NCBI GenBank assembly: GCA_008360955.1
Contig: LUCM01001680.1
Span: 166,967 to 230,966 of the forward strand
Direction of reading: 5' to 3'
DNA length: 64,000 nucleotides
DNA from: Fasciolopsis buskii
Lineage: Eukaryota; Platyhelminthes; Trematoda; Plagiorchiida; Fasciolidae
Shown here: piece after piece, positions 35,235 to 46,769 of the stretch
How the letters are laid out: the number at the start of each line of letters is the position of its first letter
Position numbering within the stretch: position 1 is the stretch's first letter
Translations under genes and position numbers: made by a program
The notes under the pieces: model-generated
Databases searched by the model: none
The model's input: only the letters and a program-made list of their open reading frames with translations
What the model was told of the DNA's origin: nothing

Positions 35235-35379
35235 CTCAAATTCTGGGATTTTTAACAAAGTTGAAGAAAGTGGACGATGATTGGCCAGTCCACGTAAATA
35301 AATATGCTTCAGCAGCTGGTAACAACGTGAACATCGAGCAAGAACTAGCCGCGTTATCTCGGCGACTGCGTAGGTCGAA
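35235..35379 (-). CDS. Candidate internal exon, unidentified protein
   Basis: The minus strand has GGAAATATGGGACAG| before TTCGACC and a donor TTTGAG|GTCAAC at the other end. The frame reads STYAVAEITRLVLARCSRCY, QLLKHIYLRGLANHRPLSST and ends in KIPEFE. A second frame is also open here, so the reading is not unique. The splice phase joins correctly to 35067 across a 167-bp intron. Confidence 0.3.
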
Positions 35380-35399
35380 CTGTCCCATATTTCCACATA

Positions 35400-37350
35400 A
35401 AAGAGAAAATGTGATGTAAAAAGATGCGATAAAGAACAAAGGCCATGCACAAATTCCACAATCTGATTACCACTTCCAGATTCGGGCATTGTGATGAGAT
35501 GGGTATATAGTACTTTAACTTTCAAGTAGTAATACCTTATAGCTGGCAATGAGTGTGGGTCTGGACGTTATACGGAACACGGCGCAACGATATTGTAAGA
35601 TGGTCAACTGAGCCTTACTAAACTTGGCGAAGCAAAAGATAGGGAAATCTGAGAAAACAGGCCAAAAGGTTTGCAAAACTTGGTTACTTGTAGCCGCTTG
35701 TCATACGAAGATCATGGGACTAGTGTTGCAGTTCGTTTATTTTCTTAGATTGTCATTATCCTAGGCAAAATTATTCCGAATCACACTGCCACTAAATTGA
35801 TGAAGTCAAGGAGAGGGTAGTATAATGGTTCGTTTAGGAACTACACAAATACCGGTCATTCCCTTTGGCCCTAATTATTAGAACCCGGACGAATTCGAGA
35901 AATTGAAAGCCCCCGAAATCTGAGCCCGTCTGTAACCGGTGTTCAGGAGTATCTCCCAATGGGATAAGGCAGCATGTTGCTCAAATGAATGTTTTTCTTG
36001 CGTCAGTGGAGTACAGTCCGCCCCTTTGGGTCAAAACCTTCTCACATTTACACTTCCCACTTTGATTAGTGTTTTGTTTGTCACGGTGCTCATTCTTACC
36101 AAGCCTGAATTCGAGGTGATGCCTCTCTATCACGAGCGGTACTGTAGACCCCAGCGCTTTGACAAACTTGTTAGAGCAAGAGTCCCGTAATGTTCACAGC
36201 CGGCATGTACTCATGGTTACAAATGTGCACTTCCACAACACCGTCTTCTCGTAGGCCAAATGAACCTATAATGAAGGGACAACTGCAATGTAGTAAGGAA
36301 GGACACCTATAAAGACAAGAGGAAAGACTTTGAACCAAATCGAAACACTGGTGGCTGCAATGATCCCTATCATCGGAAGTCTCCAACCATTTCATCTGGG
36401 AATTTAGTGGATTCCAGTCGCGCAGTGTAATTAGACTTCCTTAGGCCAGTGTGTGGATTTCCCACCTCAATCCACTTTCAAACCTGTCTTAGAGAACAAA
36501 GTAAGGTAAAGTAGACGGCCTGTGGGCAGAAGCAACATATAACCGAATTACTTTGACCTCCCAAGCTTCAGTACTCCTTCCAAACATTGAAGCCTAGACT
36601 CCAGAACCTTACTATGGTGAGTTCTCGGGAAAATCACGTGATGCATTCCGGTACACTTTCACGCTGTCCTGCGTAAACAAACAACCAATGATAACCCTGA
36701 CCACGAACTATTGTAAAATTCAAAGATTCTTTGCAGGCGATTAGATGGAACGTATTCTAACGATCGGGATAGTTTCAACCTTGTATATAAACCCATGAGC
36801 TGTAAATACCACTCGCACTTATTTTCGTTCTGTTGTGATTCTCTTGTTGTCTTGGTTTACATTACATGGGTCAAAGCTAATTTCGTACTTGCTGGTTGCT
36901 GGTATCCTGTTGTTACTGTAACTGACCGAATTCCGTAAACCAATTGCATGTTCAAATAATGCACTTAAGCCTAGACTATGAGCTCCGAAAAACGCATCCA
37001 ACTTATTCCAAAGGCATTGCGTAGACATCGAACTCCAACCAACGACAGTTCAGCTCATTTATTGTCTCGAATGGCTACGTTTCGAGCCATATACCACTGA
37101 CGATTAAATGGCTCCTGTGTAAATTCGACCTCTGTCTGATAATCGGATATCACGCGGACAAAATGGTTATCACCAACCCTTTATCCAATGCAGTGAGACT
37201 AATCTGATTTAAAATGTTGGGGAGATGCAATGAAAAAACAACCCTGGAGAACAGCATTACCCGTGATTAGCTCGAATGAAATGTTGCCATATGCACGAAC
37301 TCTTTAGCTGCTCGTGTCTAGGGCTTGGAAATGAATTGTGAATATCGGTG
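35400..37350. other. Unassigned stretch
   Basis: ORFs up to 116 codons without recognised motifs. No repeats of the families described here were found. Confidence 0.35.
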
Positions 37351-37354
37351 ACAT

Positions 37355-37960
37355 ATATTTAATTTGGAGATAGCTAAAGCGAACTACGGGATGGATTCCA
37401 TCAAATTTTGCTTTAAACACGGAAGCGCTTATTTTATATTTCACACACGTGGAAAGATTGTATGCATTGCGCTGCAATGTACTGAGTTCAGCTGTGTGGT
37501 TACGAGACATGGAGCTTGTGTATTAAGCATGTTCGTCACTATGAGATGTTTGGCCATCTATGTTTGCCTAGTATCGCTAGGATTAGATGGAATGATCCCG
37601 TGAGCAAAGGTGACGCGAGAAATAGAACATCAGGTACCTTTTCAGAGGGCACTTTTTCACAGCATATAAAGTTTGGTCGACTTTACTGTTTGGGGAACGT
37701 GTTACACATGGGAACTGCACATTTACCAAACTCGTCCTCTTTTTCATTCCTTTCGTGGAATGGAACAAGCCGCGTGGAGGTCAAACAGTGACATGGTGTC
37801 GTGGAGTGACAAAAGTACAGTAAACTTAATTAAAATAGGTACCTCACGTGCTCGTGGTTGGTATTCAAAAGACATCCGAAAAACATTCCAACCAGTTGAC
37901 TGAAGACCTTGGAGAACGTAGCAAGCCATTTTAATCAGTAGTCATCGTTTTGTAACCCTC
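37355..37960 (+). mobile_element. LINE 3' fragment (RTE/CR1-like)
   Basis: A 5'-truncated copy of the C-terminal end of the LINE ORF. With frame changes it reads HCAAMY and YETWSLCIKHVRHYEMFGHL (near 37467-37560; normally 'ETWPLR..D.RRL.VFDHR'), CLPSIARIRWNDPVSKGDAR (37560-37620), RLYCLGNVLHMGTAHLP (37678-37728; normally 'LRWLGHVLRMPxHRLP') and a remnant of the final 'GGQ..TW' block near 37785-37800. The catalytic RT is not included. It is a dead insertion. Confidence 0.8.
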
Positions 37961-37964
37961 TGTC

Positions 37965-39010
37965 AAATAAAACAGTATGCTAGTACATTAAGACGGTGTT
38001 CTTTGTATTGGCGAACGTGATATTCTTTTCTCTCATCATCACCGTAGTTCCACTTCCTGCCTACCTTCCACGTTCATTCATTTTAATAACAGCGTGCAAT
38101 CTGACGAAAAAATCAGAAATCACTACGGTTCACTTTCATTTTTAATGCCAATCGTTCAGGTTTTGGATGATTATTATTATTAATATTAATATTATTATTA
38201 TTATTCAGATGGTGATGATGATTGTGTTGATGACTCAAATGTTTCGGATGATGATGTTGATTATGACCGATTCCGACCACTACAAACAGAAGCAATGGAC
38301 CTGCGAATGGCGCAGCTGTTTCTGAAATTTTCTTCATGGCATTGATTTGTCGAACAAAATGCCGCACAAGTGCAAAGAAAAATTCGATTCTCCCCATAAA
38401 CCTTTCATTTACCCCGAAAGTAAATGCATATCTTAATGTTCTCCAGTAATTTGAATACAGTACCCCGAAAACTAGTTTCTCTATAACATTTACAAATGGA
38501 TCCTTTTTATACAATTAGCCTTTTGGGATCCACTCCCTTTCAGAAATGGATTTTAGAAAGTTTTTTGGCTTCGAACCTGTATCATCGACACCCTCCTTAA
38601 AGAAGAACGAAAAAATTTGGTCTGTTCCAACTGTGTGATGTCTTCTCAGAATTTCTGTCTTGTCAATAATATCTATTTATACTGGAACAATGGTATTCAT
38701 TGGAAATGAGAGGTTGACTTGTAAAGTTAACTACGTAAATCTTCATTTGAAATACTTTACCCAGAACTCTAGACCCTTCTGTTAAATGGCATCGGATTTA
38801 TTGTTCATCTTCGGTTTATGTGGTTCGGTACTTTAAATCAATCGGGCAAACTTCTGGCTAATTCCGATCAGAACAGTTTTCTTCATTTTTCAGCATCTCT
38901 TTATTCCTCGCTCTGCTCGCGGACACTTCTCAAGCTCCTGGCTAATAGGGTCAATAAAGATTGTTGTTTACCTCCTCACTACCGCAAACTTCTACTTACG
39001 GTGTTTTTTT
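37965..39010. other. Unassigned stretch with an (ATT)n/(ATG) patch
   Basis: An AT-rich trinucleotide patch at about 38168-38260 gives the minus strand an Asn/His-rich ORF (38514-38113). I see no donor or acceptor that would support it as an exon. Confidence 0.35.
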
Positions 39011-39012
39011 TT

Positions 39013-39066
39013 TGTATCTTTTACTTCCTTTATTAATGATCTTCACGTCCAAATGCCACGGGCTTG
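39013..39066 (-). mobile_element. SINE1 copy with large internal deletion
   Basis: The minus strand reads CCCGTGGCATTTGGACGTGA (tRNA-like head, position just before the B box in other copies) joined directly to TCATTAATAAAGGAAGTAAA (the family 3' end) and an A-rich tail. The B box and the body are missing, so both ends remain but about 110 bp between them are gone. Confidence 0.75.
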
Positions 39067-39647
39067 AAATTTAATGGCTCCACGACGAATTTTTCGAGAA
39101 TCAAATCAGTTGCAAAGTACGAGTGCAATTCTCCAACCCGTGTATACAAACATGCAGGAATGTTCTTCCAACTCTGTCAAGGAGATTCATCTATCACGAG
39201 GGGTCGCCCATTCACTGAGAACTAGTCTACAAACACTTAAGTCCAGTGGCGGATAGATTTTTCAGATTGTGGTTTTTGATTTCGACTAGGCAGCAGGGAT
39301 AGTCTGGCGAATGTGACGATCTAGTCACGGTCGTTCGTCTCCCATTGGCGTCCCAGGTCTGTTGAGACCGCTATGGGCTGCGTCAGCAGTCTGGGAACAT
39401 CAGTCTGGTTTGGACTAAACCACTCAATTTGTGTGCACGATTATGTAGTAGAAAACGGACATCATGCCCAGGAAGCGTAAATATATCAACTTAAAAAATG
39501 CAGATCAAAAACTGACCAGAACTTGGACAATATTAAGAAAGGGCTCAGTTAGAATTTCAAGGAATCAAATAGTGGAAAAATTAGTAGAACAGTCGGGCGA
39601 TTACGTCGCACAAATCGTTGACCGATAGACGGACAGGCCAGCACAGT

Positions 39648-39940
39648 GAACCAGTGAATGGGTGAATGAATGAATGAACGAATGACAGCATGGTTGAAAG
39701 CATGACCAAATGAATGACAGACAGAAACAGAGAAAGACGGATTGATTACTGCATTGAGTCACAGACCGATTGCCGATTGACTGATATTAGTGACTGACTG
39801 ACTGACTGACTGACTGACTGACTGACTGGCTGACTGACTGGCTGACCGAGTGTCTGACTGAGTTAATAACCAAATGAGTAACTGACTGGCTGATTTGTTA
39901 ACTGACTGGCTGGCTGAATAACCTAGTTAGTTTTTAGTTA

Positions 39941-39977
<37 letters not shown>

Positions 39978-39980
39978 GCT
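39648..39980. repeat. Compound tetranucleotide and (ATT)n microsatellite
   Basis: GAATGAAT units (about 39656-39690), an interrupted GACT array (densest at 39791-39848), TTAG units and then (ATT)n at about 39946-39976. Confidence 0.95.
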
Positions 39981-39984
39981 TAGC

Positions 39985-41380
39985 TATCCGTTATTTAGTT
40001 TCTTATAAAACTGGCGTAATTCCTAAATTTCCTAAACAATGGTTTAAATGGTTCAACCGACTAATTTAAATTATTTTACAGGCAGTTTGCCAACAGTAAC
40101 GCTGAATTTCAAAAAAAAACCGTAATGGAATGTCATTTTTTATGAAAAATATATTCCTTTGATAAGCACTTGATCTTGATGGACTTCAAAATATCTGCCC
40201 CATCCTTGACCATGAGTCGAATGTCTAGGAACTTTGAGGTAAAGTTACTCCAGGAATGCATTCGGCAACTCAGAAACCCTGATAGTCACGTGCGTCTACT
40301 TAATCTGCAATAAAGAGAAAACTGTACTGGGAAAAAGTGAAAACATCGCAAAACTTCTTTTGCTGTCCTGTCGTTTGTCTATTAGTCGAAATAAGTCTTG
40401 CTTGTGAGTGAGTATATATGTGTGCGTGTGTTTGTGTGTACGTACGACCGTTAGTGAGGCGACATTCTGTGCGAAGCAACGTAGAATGTGTGAATTCTCT
40501 TGATCCTGTGAGATGTGATCGAACTAAGGGCTGTTAGAGGAGGGGCGACGGGCTTGTCAGAACCTCGCTCACGTTATCTTGCTATTTATACGCGCACAAT
40601 GAGCGAGGGAGAGTGCGAGGTTGTTGCATTTATTTCACCATATTCGATACAAACATACACACACATACACACACACCAATAAACAAACACGTACACACGG
40701 GCCCAGTTTGCAACAAATCTGACGCAAATCGTCTCGTACGTGTCGGAAATCAACCGTAGTGTTCATTCCCGCTCGTGCAATCTTTCTGTGTATTTGTGTG
40801 TATAAGAGAGAGAGAGACAGCATACAGGAAAATGGTTAACAAAACAGACCGGATCCAACCCGGTGGATGAAAGCGGGATCGAATACGGACTCTGAACGGT
40901 CACGACCAACTAAGTTACCCTGAACCGGTCGCAGCCGGAACAATGTCAACAACATCAACTTCACAATGTTGATGATGACAGGTCGGCAACCCGCCTGTGA
41001 GGAACTTCAGTGTTGCACTTGTACAATTCATCTTTGCATGTGTCTTACACGATTATTTGTGTTGGATCTTTGACAAGAACCTGGTCTAGTTTGTTGGCGC
41101 GTATACGAGCTCCGTATATAACAACGTACGTGCACACAAAATGACTCGGTAAACATGAGCAAAGGAGAGTAAAAGGTGGTGTGCTTGATAATACAATTTC
41201 TCGTTTCTCTCATCAACAACATCTTGTCAAATACTCCTTTCGAGTTTGCCACGATTTTTACCCGCTAGATGTTAACCAAGTACACAATTCAAGTTGGAGT
41301 TACGAGGATGCATACTTACCGGTAGGATCAGTTATAGAAATTAGGAAGAAAACTGATCAATAACTGAAATAGGCAAATCA
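39985..41380. other. Unassigned stretch
   Basis: It contains short TG/CA and AG runs (near 40415-40440, 40657-40676, 40806-40816). No gene or dispersed family was recognised. Confidence 0.4.
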
Positions 41381-41552
41381 CTCTTCTTTTATATCCTTTA
41401 TTGATGAAACGGCAATGTACATCATTTTTCAGGAAGAGGGCCGCGGCCAGCAGGGGGTTGCCAAGTGGGGAAGTTGACCGTCTGTGGGAGCACTCGAACC
41501 CGTGACCTTCACATGCAAACGCCACGACCTTATCCGTTTGGCCACCGCCGGC
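41381..41552 (-). mobile_element. SINE1 copy 2
   Basis: In minus orientation: GCCGGCGGTGGCCAAACGGA head, B box GGGTTCGAGTGC (slightly damaged), GTCAACTTCCCCACTTGGCA body (shortened by a change near the B box), GGCCGCGGCCCTCTTCCTGA and a 3' end TCAATAAAGGATATAAAAGA. The head still has the complementary ends GCCGGCG and CGCCGGC idea of an acceptor stem in better copies. Confidence 0.9.
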
Positions 41553-41559
41553 CAAATCG

Positions 41560-42580
41560 TGGTTTACAGTAGTAAGTGATTTAATGTAATTTTCTAGCCA
41601 TTCATCTTTGTAACATCAACATCCAACTGACCAGCAGTGAACAAGGAAGGCATTATAAGGTTATTTTGTCCTGGTCAGGAATCACTGGCATCGCTTATCC
41701 ATCCAGCTCGAACTGGGACACGAATCCGATAGACTAAACCGCCTTTGTTCTCCATGACGATTCCGCCCGTTACAACTGGGGGGTTTCCGTAAAATATCAA
41801 ACAGTCTTGCTGAATCCAATACTCATTTTTTCTGTCAGTTCACTCACAGTTGTCACAATTTATCCGTCAGGCCGTTGCAGCTCTGTTGTGCTCAAAGGAT
41901 TTCAAACTCCATACACAGATGGCTGTCAAAATCGATGGCCCAACGCGTTATGGAAGCACAAGTGAGAAATAATACATAAGGTCTGTTCTTTTCTGTTAGC
42001 ATATGCATCACCTTTTCGGCCAGCGAAATTAATTTGACTCATTCCTGTAACGTGATGTGGTACAACTCAGAGCGGAACCAAGTTTGCATTAGGATGGAAG
42101 TAAAAAACTTAATTGGAAGCACACGATCGATTTCAGGCTTGTTGGATAGATCATTCAAACACGGGCTCAATGACTCAAATGAGTTTTCTAGTTTGCACTA
42201 GCATGGAAATGACTAGAAAGAAACCAATTTGGTACTCATACCTGACGAGTGTCCGTAACTGTGAGACCGGTCTTATGGTTCCTAGGAAATGTTGTCCTCC
42301 GATCAGTATGCGAGACATACTACTTACAATTAAAAACCATGTTTTGGGACTTTGAAACATCTTTCTAGAAGTTAGTCTTGTCTAAAAACGAGAAATTTTC
42401 GCGAATGACCGTATGATTCTTAAATGGACTCATCAATCACTCGCGCCTTTCATGTTGCAAATAAGATTCTAGTACGAAAGCTGCTATCTGTTCATATGAA
42501 CATGCTAATTAAGGCATTGCAGCCGGTCTTTTTTCACACCAATATGTTGGCCAAAAAGGTCCCTTCCAACAATTCAGTAT
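41560..42580. other. Unassigned stretch
   Basis: No exon or family repeat recognised between SINE1 and SINE2. ORFs are below 82 codons. Confidence 0.35.
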
Positions 42581-42583
42581 TTA

Positions 42584-42953
42584 CATGAAATAATTCACCA
42601 TGTGATGTCATCGCTCAACTCAGCATAACGAAACCATGGAAGCACTGTACAGCTGTTTCATCCAGCTTGTTAGGAATCATCAACAGTGCATATCCACCGC
42701 GCCCGAACTGGGACGCGAACCCTGGACGAACGATTCTGAGTCGAACGCCTTAGCCATTACGCTACCGGACAGGCAGGCTCTGAACGGTTTGTTGAACTTC
42801 ACCACATGGTCATGTTGCACCTATCCGTCACTGATTTGTACGGTGGATATGCACTGCTGATGGTTCCTAACAAGGATAAAACAGCTGTATAGTGTTTCCA
42901 TGGTTTCTTTATGCTGAGTTGAGCGATGATATCACATGGTGAATTATTTCATG
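42584..42953 (-). repeat. SINE2 (internal tRNA-like repeat), copy A, arranged as inverted repeat
   Basis: The central part on the minus strand reads CCGGTAGCGTAATGGCTAAG (A-box region), a CTCAGAA anticodon-type loop and GGGTTCGCGTCCC (B box, about 42710-42722). The D-arm and loop resemble a tRNA-Leu (anticodon CAG by position). The outer 114-117 bp occur twice in opposite orientation: 42584-42700 (CATGAAATAATTCACCATGT and on, through ACCATGGAAGCACTGTACAG) and 42840-42953 (through CTGTATAGTGTTTCCATGGT, ending GAATTATTTCATG). The whole locus could fold as a snap-back with a ~140-nt loop. It is related to 46397-46765 and 56065-56492. Confidence 0.8.
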
Positions 42954-43613
42954 AAAACTTTCAATCTCCTACTACTAAAAAATAATTCACTATTTATTCA
43001 GGGAGCTCAGTGGCGCTCGAAAAGAACATCGTTTAGGACAATGTATTGGGAGAATTGCAGTTTTCCCGGTCGACATCGAATTTTTGGTGCCGCGGCTTTA
43101 ATAGTACGAATGTTTATTCTGAAATCTTCCAAATACTCTGGAAGCGGACATCTGAAATCCAGCAAATAAACGAGGTTATCAGTGTAGAACTCAAGAATAA
43201 GAAGAATTCTGCGCTAACATTATTGTTAGGCACGACCCGTTGAAGATTTCAAACCAGCGCAATTTACATCTTCAAAGTCGTCAGTAAGTGATGCACGAAA
43301 CTTCAAACGAGTTTGTTCGAGGACTCACGAGGGAGTTTTACCATTGTTCTGTGTGGCGCGCGAAATACGCGAGCGCTCAATATTGTCTCTATCGTCACTC
43401 CCTGTAAGGTGCAAACATACAAGTGATTGGTATTGCGCGTAAATCTGGCATGTTTCGATGTCACTTTTTATAAACGATATCCGCCTTTGCTTTGTTCCCG
43501 GACACGCAAACCTGCATGCCTTTCCTCTTCTTGGCTTTAAACTCGACTAGAATTGTCCAACAAGCCAACTCCTGAGATATTCTTTTTTGTTCTACTTCTA
43601 AATGTCTTTAAAG

Positions 43614-43691
43614 AAGCAAAACAGAGGTGATTTAGACAACCTGGTCAAATTGTACACGTCTACTTGGGAATTTGAAGACAATGAATGGAGC
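43614..43691 (+). CDS. Candidate 26-codon exon, unidentified protein
   Basis: A strong pyrimidine tract (TTCTTTTTTGTTCTACTTCT, then AAATGTCTTTAAAG|) precedes KQNRGDLDNLVKLYTSTWEF, EDNEWS, which ends at a near-consensus donor AGC|GTAAGT. It is 78 nt, phase 0/0, so skipping would not shift the frame. The peptide is acidic. Family unknown; short length leaves room for chance. Confidence 0.33.
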
Positions 43692-43988
43692 GTAAGTCAA
43701 CGATCAGAACTCAGTGACGGAAATCGGGGGAAGCATATGATCATTTATGAACGCTACCATAGTAGCCCATTGTCAGACAACCCGTTTTTGTGCGAACTTG
43801 AACGTTTGCGAATGACGTATGAGGTTTGAACAAAGTGAGGCTCATGATCCCAAATATTGGGAATGATCGTTTCTGTGACGAGTTAGTGCGTATGAGTAAG
43901 CACAAATTAAAAAAAACGACACCACCGTAAACGTAGTGTTTTTTTAATGATGTTTATACTGCACAGTGTGATGATGATGAACATCGCA

Positions 43989-44158
43989 ACAGTGGTAGCC
44001 AAACGAATAAGGCCGTGGCGTTCGAACGTGAAGGTCACGGGTTCGAATCCTCCCACCGCCGGTCAACTTCCCCACTTGGCAACCCACTGCTGGCCGCGGC
44101 CCCCTTCCTGAAAAATGATATACATTGTTGTTTCATTAATAAAGAAAGTAAAAGAACA
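43989..44158 (+). mobile_element. SINE1 copy 3
   Basis: AGTGGTAGCCAAACGAATAA head, perfect B box GGGTTCGAATCC (44039-44050), body GTCAACTTCCCCACTTGGCA, CTGGCCGCGGCCCCCTTCCT and 3' end TTCATTAATAAAGAAAGTAA followed by AAGAACAAAG. This is one of the best-preserved copies. Confidence 0.9.
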
Positions 44159-44420
44159 AAGATGATACCAATGGGTTTGTTTACTATAACAATTTCCTAT
44201 AAGTTCTTGTTCTTAAAGGTGAAAAAGCAATTGTCCAATTGATTTTGCTTTTGGTTTATTTCACTTTCACATAAAAAAGCAGCGTTCATTACCACCACGT
44301 TCATTTCATTTTAAATAAGTAATTATTTGATAAAGTCCACAGATCTTTCACATATCTCACCAATTGTTTATTATCAGATTAAATAAAATGTAGAGTTGAT
44401 CCAAATGTGGTAATTTTTGG

Positions 44421-44503
44421 ATCTCGGTTGGATTCGAATCTACACATGGAAGTAACGTATCTATCTGTACCGCAGATGCCCTATCAGCTGAGTTGCTTCG
44501 GAT
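44421..44503 (-). tRNA. tRNA-like sequence or tRNA pseudogene
   Basis: On the minus strand CAACTCAGCTGATAGGGCA resembles a tRNA D-arm and A box. A 4-bp stem ATCT/AGAT encloses a 7-nt loop GCGGTAC (anticodon GGT by position), and GATTCGAATCC is a perfect B box at the right distance. I could not pair a proper 7-bp acceptor stem, so it is more likely a pseudogene or the head of another SINE than a working tRNA-Thr gene. Confidence 0.35.
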
Positions 44504-44509
44504 CAATAA

Positions 44510-46390
44510 TCAGTAACGATATGGCCCTAATCGCCATCGATTGCAATCAGGTACATGTTGTTGGACATCCAGTGATTTACCACCCACATGGATCAGACAT
44601 CCCGGTTCTTCATCAACTGTGTTTAGGAAATCAGTCTGTTTTACCCATTCTTCTTGTGTGTAACTTGCCTTTCGTTTGTACTGAATTCGGCTTCAGAACC
44701 AACCGATAATGCCCTGGGTTAGTGGCGCGACATATTTCGTAAACATTTGCGGTCAGGTTGTTTCGCACATGAGAACGCTTGTAGTAACAATTTGTCAAGC
44801 AACCACCTGAACGTGGATTTATCTTCGTCAGTGTTCCCGTTCGTTAGGAGAAATGGGATTGCTGATGCCGGGGGGTGGGTCGGTGGTTGATTGGAAGTGG
44901 AGAGTCGGAGAGACGCGATACGGCGAACTGAGAGCCCTTCTACCCCCACCCCGAACAATCAGATTCGTAATCTGTCGGTGTCGACTGATCTCGGTCACAG
45001 TTTCCGTCCAAATAAACTGGACATTTTAGCCATCTAACGAAAATCAGTAAACGTACACATTACCGGTGGTGATATTTGAGGCAGAAAAAGAACGAGGGCC
45101 GATTGGAGAAGTTAAGTCGTAGTTCATTCGATTTATATGCACACATCACCATCGTTCTCTCGTCGTCCGCATCATTATCAGCATCACCACGACGACGACC
45201 ACCACCACCCCTACCACCATCGCCACCAATATGGCTTCGGCTGTCAATTCCGTTCCCTTTTGACACTCTTGGTGCACGTTCCGTGCAGCAATCAGGGCAG
45301 GGCTGGTGCATCCGCGTATTTCGTGCGTTGATTTTTGTCGGTGTTTATGTACCTATCTTTTACTAACCGTAACACTAAACGGTTTGCTTTTGGCTGAAGT
45401 TTTGACGGGGGGGAAGGTCAGTCAAAAAAAGTAGCACACTGAATGTATTTACACGTATCTGACAGGTAGCATTTCTTAGTGTAGTAACGGTTGGTGTGAG
45501 GCCTACTAACAGTCCGGGCGAACTCGTCGTTCCTTTTGATGCCCGTGGAACGCAGCTACCGATTGGCTACAATCTATGGCGCAAAGGTCACCACGAGGTG
45601 CATGCACGTGTCTCGCTCTCTCTCTCTCTCTCTCTCGATTTCTTTGCTTGTGGTTTCCCGTGGGAAGTTTAAAGCACTAATGTGACCGCGAGCAATGCAA
45701 GGCTTGTGTGGGCTTGGTGATACCACTTGAACAATTGGATTGTCATAACCGTCTATTACCGACTACCGCCATTCATTGTCTTTCAAATATCGACATTCAC
45801 ACAGGCCAAGAAACCACAAACGAGAGTAGTTTCTTGCCGGAAAGTTGAAACGACTGAATTATAGAAACAGCAGAACAGACTGTCACGTTCTTATTCTGAA
45901 GTGTAAATCGATGAAAGATTGGGTAAAACTGGAAAGGAAAATAGATAACAAAGTACCACAAACCGAATGAAGTCCATATCCGATGGAAATCAGTTGGCAC
46001 CGGACCCGAACCTGAGATCAAACGAATGAAATTTAACCGGATGTTCCTACTACACACGATGCGTTCGATCTGCAATAAGTGTGACTGAAACGGTAGCGCT
46101 CAGTGCTCCAAACAGTTTACAGATTTTGTCTACTTGAACCGTTTGAGTAGATGAAACCTTGTTTTAGCTTCTTATCACGTGGTCAGTTACGGAAATCAGT
46201 CACCATGTGAGCCCGTTGGCTGGCATTCAAATCCTGTAATCGTTCGATGTGACAGATATTCTCAAAACTAGATAGATATTACGCTCTGAATAAATCATTT
46301 CATTATATATATTTCAAAATAATTGATGTCTTTGAACTTGAAGAATTTGCTACGATTGTACTTGTGCCTACCATTTACAGACATAGTTAT
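44510..46390. other. Unassigned stretch with (TC)n
   Basis: A (TC)n run is at 45611-45636 and a short CAC/GAC-rich patch at 45185-45220. ORFs near the latter are compositional. No gene recognised. Confidence 0.4.
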
Positions 46391-46396
46391 GGTTTT

Positions 46397-46765
46397 CATG
46401 AAATAATTCATCAATCAACTCACCATAAAGAAACCATGGAAGCACTGTACAGCCGTTTCATCCTTGTTAGGAATCCTCAGCAGTGCATATCCACCGCGCC
46501 CGAACTGGCACGCGAACCCAGGACGAACGATTCTGAGTCGAACGCCTTAGCCATTACTCTACCGGACAGGCAGGCTCTGAACGGTTTGTTGAACTTCATC
46601 ACATGGTCATTTTGCACCTATCCGTCACTGATTCTCACGGTTACTGTCCGTTAGCTCACAGCGATCGACCCCTACTGATAGATGACTTCTCTGCAAGTAG
46701 CCTAAGTACGACAAAGACTTTAGACATGACCTACACTGCTTGACTACTTGTTATATGTTAATAAT
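46397..46765 (-). repeat. SINE2 copy B
   Basis: It has the same order as copy C: CATGAAATAATTCATCAATC, ACCATGGAAGCACTGTACAG, the tRNA-like block with CTTAGCCATTACTCTACCGG (minus-strand A box), then CCTATCCGTCACTGATTCTC, and the far segment CGATCGACCCCTACTGATAG to CTACTTGTTATATG. A 16-bp piece after the start is missing relative to the other copies. No inverted second arm is present. Confidence 0.8.
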
Positions 46766-46769
46766 TTTC

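Noticed and set aside
38113..38514. 133-codon minus ORF with His- and Asn-rich end
   Set aside because: The rich part is CAT/AAT simple sequence; no donor or acceptor fits, and the upstream part has no recognised motif.
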